From Planctomycetaceae bacterium (GTDB lineage Bacteria; Planctomycetota; Planctomycetia; Planctomycetales; Planctomycetaceae): DNA of 13,512 bases. The DNA is taken from the NCBI GenBank assembly GCA_003445035.1, contig DLVV01000386.1:1-13512 (forward strand). Direction: 5' to 3'. This document shows positions 7,869-13,512 of this stretch, one piece after another; position 1 is the first letter of the stretch; the number at the start of each line of letters is the position of its first letter. A program made the position numbers and the translations under genes. Below the pieces are notes generated by a model. That model ran no database searches. It worked only from the letters and a program-made list of their open reading frames with translations, and was not told the origin of the DNA.

Positions 7869-9182
7869 ATGACTGACACCAATCGATCCATCAGTGTCGC
7901 CGTGATCGGCGGCGGCATGTTCTTTGACGACATCATCGGCCAGAGCTTCAAGGACCTGCTGCGGGGCGGGATCTCCGGCACGCTGACCTCCGTCGGGATG
8001 AGCCACCTGGCGGCCGAAGTGGCCGACGTCAAAATCGATCTCTGTGCCGTGGGAACCCGCAGCGAGTCGAGCGGGACAGCGGGGCGGATTGTCGAGTGGT
8101 TCGCCGGAGAGTTTCCCGACCGGCAGATCGAAGCGTGTTACGGCGAGACGGTCTGGGACGACATCATCGATCGGCACCAGCCCGACGTGCTGTTCGTCGC
8201 CACCCCTGACCACCTGCACACCGCTCCGATCCTGGCGGCGATCGAGGCCGGGTGTGACGTGATTGCCGAGAAGCCGCTGTGCCTGACCTGCGAGGAGGCG
8301 GACCAGATCATCGCCAGGGCCCGGCAGCAGGACCGAATTGTCGCCGTCGACATGCACAAGCGGTACGACCCGTTCGTGCGGGACATGATGCTGAACTCCG
8401 AAGAGAAGTACGGGACGATCAACCGGGTGAGAACCGTGCTCGAGGAACCCCTGGAGGTCAGCACCGAGATCTTCGCGTGGGCCGAGGAGAGCAACCCGTT
8501 CACTTATGTCGGCTGTCACTGGCTCGACGTCGTGCACCACTACCTGGGCGTGAAGCCCCGCAGCGTCTTCGCCACCGGCCAGAAGAACCTGCTGGTCAAC
8601 TGGGATGAGCACCACCTGGAGGTTGCCAGGCGGCAGGGTGTTGATCCGTCAACGTTCAAACGCCGGCACGCCATCCAGACCTGGGACAGCATCGACGTGG
8701 CGGTGACCTACGACAACGGCATGCGGGGCGACTACAGCAACAACTGGATCAATCCCGCCGAGTTCGAGGGTGCGGTCAACCAGGAGATCGAACTCTACGG
8801 CATCTACGGCCGTGGAATGGTCGATCAACAGGACCGGGGTTTCCGCGAGGCGATCATCGGTGACGGGTCGCGGACGCGAAATCCTTCTTTCGGCGGTCGT
8901 TTCCAGCATCACGGCGGTGAACTCGAGATCTTCGGCTACGGCAAGGCGTCGATCGCGGCCGGGTTGCTGGCGATCATCCGACATCGGGTCCTGGGAGAAT
9001 CGCTGGAATCGCTCGACGAGACTTATCCGACGGCGGCCAGTCAGAGAAACGTCGTGCAGGTGGCCGAGGCGGCAGCGGTGGTGGCCGAGAAGAACCTCGA
9101 GCACTTCGAGGCCGGACGCGGCACACCGGTGACGGCCCTGCTGAGTGACACCGAGATCACGATCCTCGAGCCCGGAGCCTAG
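7869..9182 (+). CDS. Gfo/Idh/MocA family NAD(P)-dependent oxidoreductase
   Basis: 437-residue dehydrogenase of the glucose-fructose/inositol dehydrogenase family, probably acting on a sugar or polyol. No signal peptide is evident, so it should be cytoplasmic. The Rossmann half (1 to about 155) begins VAVIGGGMFF (10-19): a GxGxxG loop in which the last Gly is replaced by Phe19. The stretch to the second strand is longer than usual, at about 50 residues. That strand ends AVGTRSESS rather than in Asp or Glu, which by family experience suggests NADP(H). VFVATPDHLH, EKPLCLT (134-140, with the usual EKP Lys135) and DMHKRYDP follow. The C-terminal sheet domain has GCHWLDVVHHYLG (215-227), where H217 or D220 would be the catalytic acid/base pair position. 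The ATG has no Shine-Dalgarno; a T-rich tract precedes it, and it comes 66 bases after a terminator, so a promoter should lie between, though I see no clear one. It is probably the first gene of an operon with the SGNH gene six bases downstream. Substrate unknown. Confidence 0.93.
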   Translation: MTDTNRSISVAVIGGGMFFDDIIGQSFKDLLRGGISGTLTSVGMSHLAAEVADVKIDLCAVGTRSESSGTAGRIVEWFAGEFPDRQIEACYGETVWDDIIDRHQPDVLFVATPDHLHTAPILAAIEAGCDVIAEKPLCLTCEEADQIIARARQQDRIVAVDMHKRYDPFVRDMMLNSEEKYGTINRVRTVLEEPLEVSTEIFAWAEESNPFTYVGCHWLDVVHHYLGVKPRSVFATGQKNLLVNWDEHHLEVARRQGVDPSTFKRRHAIQTWDSIDVAVTYDNGMRGDYSNNWINPAEFEGAVNQEIELYGIYGRGMVDQQDRGFREAIIGDGSRTRNPSFGGRFQHHGGELEIFGYGKASIAAGLLAIIRHRVLGESLESLDETYPTAASQRNVVQVAEAAAVVAEKNLEHFEAGRGTPVTALLSDTEITILEPGA

Positions 9183-9188
9183 GCCCTC

Positions 9189-11072
9189 ATGACACCAACC
9201 GGCAGTAGTGTGCCACGTTCGATCCTGGCGACCGTGCTCGCTGCGGTTACCCTGTTCGCCACCTCCGGCACGGTCAGTGGTGAGGATCGCCCACTGCCGC
9301 AGACGACTCACATCGTCACGCTGGGCGATTCGATCACCAACGGCGAACGGCGGGGAGTGACCGCCGAGCAGACATTCGCCTCGCTGATCGAGTCCAGCCT
9401 CCTGGTCGCCGGCCGTCCGGTTCGTGTGACCAATGTCGGAATCGGAGGCGAGAGGACCGACCAGGCACTGGCCAGGCTCGGGAAGGTGCTGGCGCTGAAA
9501 CCGGACGTGGTCACGATCATGTACGGCACCAACGACAGTTATGTCGACCAGGGACAGACGGCCAGCCGGTTGTCCCTGGATCGCTACCGGGACAACCTGG
9601 TTCAACTGGTCACCGAATTGCTCCGACGCGACATCAGGCCGGTGCTGATGACCGAGCCTCGGTGGGCCGATGACGTGAAGCCCAACGGTGTCGGCGAGCA
9701 CCCCAACGTGAGGCTGGAAAAGTACGTCAAGGCCTGTCGCGAGGTCGCGGCCTTGTGGCACGTGACCCTGGTCGATCACTTCTCGCGGTGGTCCGAGGCC
9801 AAGACCGACGGGGTCACGCTGCGAGGCTGGACGACCGACGGATGCCATCCCAATCCCTTCGGTCATCGTGTGCTGGCCGCAACGATGCTGCCGGCACTCG
9901 AGACACCGCTGGCTCACAGTACGCGAATCCGTGAACGGATGTTGCGGGTCGACCGACCCGTCCGTGTCGTCTGCTTCGGCGACAGCGTGACAGGTGTCTA
10001 CTACCACACCGGCAGCCGCCGGGCCTACACGGCCATGCTCGGGCTGGCACTCGAAGCGGCTGTGCCCGGAACCCGTGTCCGGGCGATCAATGCCGGCATC
10101 AGCGGTCACACGACCGCCGACGGGCTGTCGCGGATCGACAAGGACGTCCTGGCCCACAAGCCCGACATCGTCACCGTGATGTTCGGTCTCAATGACATGG
10201 TGAGAGTGTCTCCGGCCGATTACCGGAAGAATCTCATCACCATCGTTGGCCGGTGCCGGAAGATCGGAGCCGAGGTGGTTCTGGCGACTCCCAACAACGT
10301 GATCGACACGCCCCGTCGTCCGACAGATCGACTGGTCGAGTACTGTGATGTCGTTCGTTCGGTCGGCCGCGAACTGGAGGTGCCCGTCTGCGACTGTTTT
10401 CGAGGATACGACGCGATACGGCATCACGATCGCCGGGACTGGCGGTTGCTGATGAGCGACCAGATTCACCCGAACATGGATGGCCATCGCCGGATTGCCC
10501 GGCAGTTGGCACGCGCGATCACCGGTCGCCGTGTCAGCCTGGCGGATGTTCACCCCGTCGAACCGGCCATTCCACGCACGCTGTCGCTGTTGAAGGCCGG
10601 TCGGCCGATTCGCGTGCTGGCGATGCCTCCCTTTGACTCATCGATCGCCGGCGTGCTGCAGAAGCTCAAGCCCGGCGTCGAGGTCGAGGTGACCCGCTGG
10701 CCCGTCGGGGGACAGTCGCTGAAGAAGATCGAGCAGGAGGCGGCGAAACGGGTGCGGTCGATGAAACCCGATCTCGTACTGGTCGCCGTGCCGCGCAACG
10801 CCGAAGCCGCGTCGGAAGAGGAGTTCATCAACGCCTTCTCCTGGATCATGAATCACTCACTGAGCTTCTCGTACCAGCAATGGGACTGCGTGATGATTCA
10901 CCCCTCGGTTGGCGATCCGGGCGGGGACGAGGCCGGCCGGGATAAACTGGTCCGTCGCCTGGTTCGTGCCCAGGATCTGCAACTGGTGGATCGGCCGGTG
11001 GGCAGCCGAGCCGATTCGGTGAAGATTCTTGAGGATTGGATTCGCCGGCAATGGATGCCAGAATCAAGGTGA
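9189..11072 (+). CDS. exported tandem SGNH/GDSL hydrolase with two intact and one degenerate module
   Basis: 627-residue esterase-like protein built of three SGNH modules. A Sec-type signal peptide (hydrophobic SILATVLAAVTLFA, likely cleaved near residue 31) sends it out of the cytoplasm. Module 1: GDS (46-48), Gly near 86, GTND (113-116), DGCH (217-220). Module 2: GDS (264-266), G306, GLND (333-336), DQIH (424-427). Both have Ser, Gly, Asn and the Asp-xx-His of the catalytic set, so both should be active esterases or deacetylases. Module 3 (about 470-627) keeps a FDSS block (482-485), GG (507-508) and N537 in VPRN, but the Asp after Asn is Ala and no DxxH is seen; D601-R-P-V may be its remnant. 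It is probably non-catalytic. Family members remove acetyl or acyl groups from glycans, but the substrate here is unknown. A GGAG lies 11 bases before the ATG. The gene sits six bases after the oxidoreductase and about 37 before the PSCyt gene, with no terminator between, suggesting one operon. Confidence 0.9.
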   Translation: MTPTGSSVPRSILATVLAAVTLFATSGTVSGEDRPLPQTTHIVTLGDSITNGERRGVTAEQTFASLIESSLLVAGRPVRVTNVGIGGERTDQALARLGKVLALKPDVVTIMYGTNDSYVDQGQTASRLSLDRYRDNLVQLVTELLRRDIRPVLMTEPRWADDVKPNGVGEHPNVRLEKYVKACREVAALWHVTLVDHFSRWSEAKTDGVTLRGWTTDGCHPNPFGHRVLAATMLPALETPLAHSTRIRERMLRVDRPVRVVCFGDSVTGVYYHTGSRRAYTAMLGLALEAAVPGTRVRAINAGISGHTTADGLSRIDKDVLAHKPDIVTVMFGLNDMVRVSPADYRKNLITIVGRCRKIGAEVVLATPNNVIDTPRRPTDRLVEYCDVVRSVGRELEVPVCDCFRGYDAIRHHDRRDWRLLMSDQIHPNMDGHRRIARQLARAITGRRVSLADVHPVEPAIPRTLSLLKAGRPIRVLAMPPFDSSIAGVLQKLKPGVEVEVTRWPVGGQSLKKIEQEAAKRVRSMKPDLVLVAVPRNAEAASEEEFINAFSWIMNHSLSFSYQQWDCVMIHPSVGDPGGDEAGRDKLVRRLVRAQDLQLVDRPVGSRADSVKILEDWIRRQWMPESR

Positions 11073-11109
11073 CCCGCGGATTGTCCGAGTGAAATGTGGG
11101 AACGGCGTG

Positions 11110-13512
11110 GTGTTGAAACCGGCTCGTGAATGGATCCGATCTGCCGCCACCTGCGTGGTGGTTGCCTTGCTGGGCCTGGTTGTTCAGGCACCGACCGAAG
11201 CGGCCGAACGATCGGCCGAACTGCGGCGATTTGAGGGCAAGATCCGTCCGCTGCTGGTGACCCGCTGCGGCAAGTGTCACTCGGGACCCAAGCCCAAGGG
11301 GGGGCTGGACCTGGTCCGGGTTACAGGGCTGATGAATGGAGGTCGGTCGGGACCGGTTGTCGTGCCGGGGAATCCGACCGGCAGCCTGTTGATGCAGGCC
11401 ATCCGTCGCCAGGGAAAAGGACGCATGCCGCCGGACGCACCGCTTGAGGAATCGCAGATTCTGGAGCTGGTGACCTGGGTCAAGAATGGCGCGGTTGTCC
11501 CGGGTGCGGATGACAAGGGGACCCGGAAAACCGGGAGCACGATCACCGGGGACGACCGCGACTGGTGGTCGTTCCGGTCGTTGGATCCGGGACGTGTGCC
11601 CGTGACACCCGGCGACCAATGGTCCCGGACGCCGATCGACCGATACATCCTGGCTCGTCTGAGAGAGGAGAAACTGGCACCGTCTCCGGAGGCCTCCCGT
11701 CGAACGTGGATTCGTCGTGCCACGTTTGACCTGTGGGGACTGCCGCCGACGCCCGAGGCCGTGAGGGCGTTCGAGGTGGACCAGGCCTCCGGGGCGTTCG
11801 CGCGGGTCGTGGACCGCCTGTTGGCATCGCCCCGTTACGGGGAACGCTGGTCCCGGCACTGGCTGGACGTCGTTCGCTACGCCGACACCAACGGCGGCGG
11901 TTTTGACTACGTCTACCCCACCGCCTGGCGGTATCGCGACTACGTGGTCCGCGCCTTCAATCGAGACACGCCCTACGACCGCTTCCTGCTCGAGCAACTG
12001 GCCGGTGACCTGCTGGAGCCGTCGCAGGATGACCAGCGGGAAGTCGACCGGTTGCTGGCCACCGGCATGCTGACCCTGGCGCCCAAGGGCCTGGGGACCC
12101 AGGACAAGGAACAGATGGCCATGGATGTCGTCGACGACCAGATCGATGTGCTGGGCCGTTCATTGATGGGTCTGACGTTAGCTTGTGCCCGGTGTCACGA
12201 CCATAAGTTTGACCCGGTGCTGACAGCCGACTACTACGCCCTGGCGGGAATTTTCCGCAGCACCGTGTCGGTGCAAGACATGGACAAGAATCCCTCGTAC
12301 TGGCCCGAACGCTCGCTGGAGGCTCCGTCGATCAGCCGGGCCAGGAAGCGGCACGCTGAGGAGACCAAAGAGGTGGCGGCGGGGATGTCGAAAATCATCA
12401 CCACCGGCAACAAGCGGGTGATCGACGACGCGAGAAAACGGTTGCCCGAGTACCTGCTGGCCGCGGCCGCCATCTATCACACGCGTGGCGATCGGGCTGC
12501 GGTGGCTCACTGGCCGTTCGATGCGGCAACCGGAAAGACAGTCGTTGCGACGGTGGGGCCCGGCGGTCGTCTCGCCAATGTCTCGCCCCAGGCTCCCGAG
12601 AAGGTTCCCACCCGTGTCGAGGATGGGCAGATCGGGCGGGCTCTGCGGTTCGGGAAGGGGCGGGTCGTCGAGGCCGATGCGAAAGCCCTTCAGCCACTGG
12701 CGTTCGCGAAGAACGGGGACTTCAGTGTCTCGACCTGGATTCGGGCACCGAAGGGCTACACGCCCAGGACGGCGGACTCGGTCGTCGCGGCGACGTTCAA
12801 GTCACAGGCGATGTGGTTCATCGCGTTGAGGCCGGGGCCCTACAACGGCGTTTATCTCAGGCATTACAGTGGAACGTCATCGGTTGATATCAAGCCGTCG
12901 TCGGATCAACTCCCGTTGCTGGTCGACGGGAAGTGGCATCACCTGGTCGTGACCTCCGATCGCGATGCTGACGGGATCATGTATCTCGATGGTCGGGTGG
13001 TGGGTCGCACCCCGATCAAGGCTGTCAGTTCGATTGCCGATTTCGGTGCGCCGGTTGCGTTGAAACTCGGAGCGTCGACGAACGGTTTTGCCGGAGATCT
13101 CGATGACGTCGCCATCTGGGACCGGGTGATCGATGCGGCCGAGGTCACGCGACTGTTTCAGCAGGGGACGCGGGAGGAGGTTCGGCTGGATGTGGCGGTC
13201 GTCGAACGCAAGCGAACCCGGAAGAAGGCGACCGTGTCGGTCGAGGAGTTGCTGAAACGGCATCGCCTGGTTCCCAGCATCGCTCGGCGATTGTCTCGCG
13301 AACTAATCGCAGCGGCCGGCCGGAAAACGTCTGTGCTTCATCCGTTGACCGGCGAGCTTCCGCCGGATGTCGACCAGGTCAGGGCCCGGGTGGACCTGGA
13401 CAGTCCGGCACTGGGCAAGCGGCTGTCGGCCAAGGATGGTCCGCTTGTTCCCGGAACCGACGTCCAGGCGTTCTATCTTCCCGAGGTCCGGAAACAACTG
13501 GTCGCGTTGCAG
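11110..13512 (+). CDS. PSCyt1-PSCyt2 (DUF1549)-LamG protein, 3' truncated
   Basis: Exported cytochrome-like protein running off the window end with 801 codons seen. No ATG fits; GTG at 11110 is chosen because GGGAA (11098-11102) lies seven bases before it, but GTG 11089, GTG 11107 and TTG 11113 are possible. A Sec-type signal follows (CVVVALLGLVVQAP). PSCyt1 (about 38-135) has CGKCH (53-57) and the RMPPD Met106 as likely haem ligands. PSCyt2/DUF1549 (about 150-390) has FDLWGLPPTPE, RYGERWSRHWLDVVRYAD and a second CxxCH, CARCH (359-363). A charged linker leads to a LamG/concanavalin-like domain (about 463-685) with AHWPFD, WIRAPKG, GKWHHLVVTSD and GDLDDVAIWDRVI. PSD1/DUF1553 is expected after the window edge. 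It resembles the gene at the start of the window, but the LamG domain is placed after PSCyt2 rather than before it. Probably co-transcribed with the SGNH and oxidoreductase genes. A DUF1501 partner may lie further downstream. Confidence 0.92.
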   Translation, partial: MLKPAREWIRSAATCVVVALLGLVVQAPTEAAERSAELRRFEGKIRPLLVTRCGKCHSGPKPKGGLDLVRVTGLMNGGRSGPVVVPGNPTGSLLMQAIRRQGKGRMPPDAPLEESQILELVTWVKNGAVVPGADDKGTRKTGSTITGDDRDWWSFRSLDPGRVPVTPGDQWSRTPIDRYILARLREEKLAPSPEASRRTWIRRATFDLWGLPPTPEAVRAFEVDQASGAFARVVDRLLASPRYGERWSRHWLDVVRYADTNGGGFDYVYPTAWRYRDYVVRAFNRDTPYDRFLLEQLAGDLLEPSQDDQREVDRLLATGMLTLAPKGLGTQDKEQMAMDVVDDQIDVLGRSLMGLTLACARCHDHKFDPVLTADYYALAGIFRSTVSVQDMDKNPSYWPERSLEAPSISRARKRHAEETKEVAAGMSKIITTGNKRVIDDARKRLPEYLLAAAAIYHTRGDRAAVAHWPFDAATGKTVVATVGPGGRLANVSPQAPEKVPTRVEDGQIGRALRFGKGRVVEADAKALQPLAFAKNGDFSVSTWIRAPKGYTPRTADSVVAATFKSQAMWFIALRPGPYNGVYLRHYSGTSSVDIKPSSDQLPLLVDGKWHHLVVTSDRDADGIMYLDGRVVGRTPIKAVSSIADFGAPVALKLGASTNGFAGDLDDVAIWDRVIDAAEVTRLFQQGTREEVRLDVAVVERKRTRKKATVSVEELLKRHRLVPSIARRLSRELIAAAGRKTSVLHPLTGELPPDVDQVRARVDLDSPALGKRLSAKDGPLVPGTDVQAFYLPEVRKQLVALQ

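Noticed and set aside
7745..7876. Small open frame of 43 codons just after the second DUF1501 stop
   Set aside because: It runs straight through the intrinsic terminator, has no ribosome binding site and no recognisable composition, and overlaps the next gene's start by eight bases.
8649..10553. Long minus-strand open frame of 634 codons, with similar ones at 982-2487, 2259-4064, 4691-6175 and 6218-7771
   Set aside because: They lie antisense to strongly supported genes, run across gene boundaries, resemble no known family and are expected from GC-rich third codon positions.
11094..11129. ATG-started 11-codon frame ahead of the last PSCyt gene, possible leader peptide
   Set aside because: It has no supporting binding site or attenuator-like structure and is short enough to be chance.

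Overview
The window looks like a piece of a planctomycete chromosome. It is GC-rich and carries gene families typical of Planctomycetota: two large cytochrome-like proteins with PSCyt2/DUF1549 domains (one also shows PSCyt1, the other PSD1/DUF1553), and two DUF1501 proteins with twin-arginine-like N-termini. The genus cannot be told from the sequence. All eight genes lie on the plus strand and packing is tight. No tRNA, rRNA, CRISPR array, transposase or integrase was seen. No gap between genes exceeds about 130 bases.

Layout. (1) 1-2436: 3' part of a LamG-PSCyt2-PSD1 gene, cut by the window edge. (2) 2442-3863: a DUF1501 gene five bases downstream, the usual planctomycete pair. (3) 3986-6166: a complete malate synthase G (glcB), preceded by a 122-base gap with hairpins and three ACAACC-NN-TG decamers. 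(4) 6266-7741: a second, divergent DUF1501 gene, with a perfect TATAAT box and a strong Shine-Dalgarno upstream. A clear intrinsic terminator follows at 7759-7802. (5) 7869-9182: a Gfo/Idh/MocA-family oxidoreductase. (6) 9189-11072: an exported protein with two complete SGNH/GDSL hydrolase modules and a third, degenerate one. (7) From about 11110 to beyond the window end: a PSCyt1-PSCyt2-LamG protein whose expected PSD1 domain would lie outside.

How the genes may work together. The terminator splits the window into an upstream block (PSCyt/DUF1501 pair, glcB, DUF1501) and a downstream block (oxidoreductase, SGNH protein, PSCyt protein) that reads as one operon, with gaps of 6 and about 37 bases. 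The downstream block combines a sugar-type dehydrogenase, a secreted multi-module esterase-like protein and an exported haem/lectin-like protein. That fits breakdown of an esterified glycan, but this is inference from families and context. The PSCyt and DUF1501 families have no settled biochemical role that I know of. Malate synthase G condenses glyoxylate with acetyl-CoA; no isocitrate lyase or glycolate oxidase gene lies in the window.

The observations most worth a second look are the triple SGNH protein with block I motifs exactly 218 residues apart, the different LamG positions in the two PSCyt proteins, the decamer cluster before glcB, and the unusual Rossmann region of the oxidoreductase.
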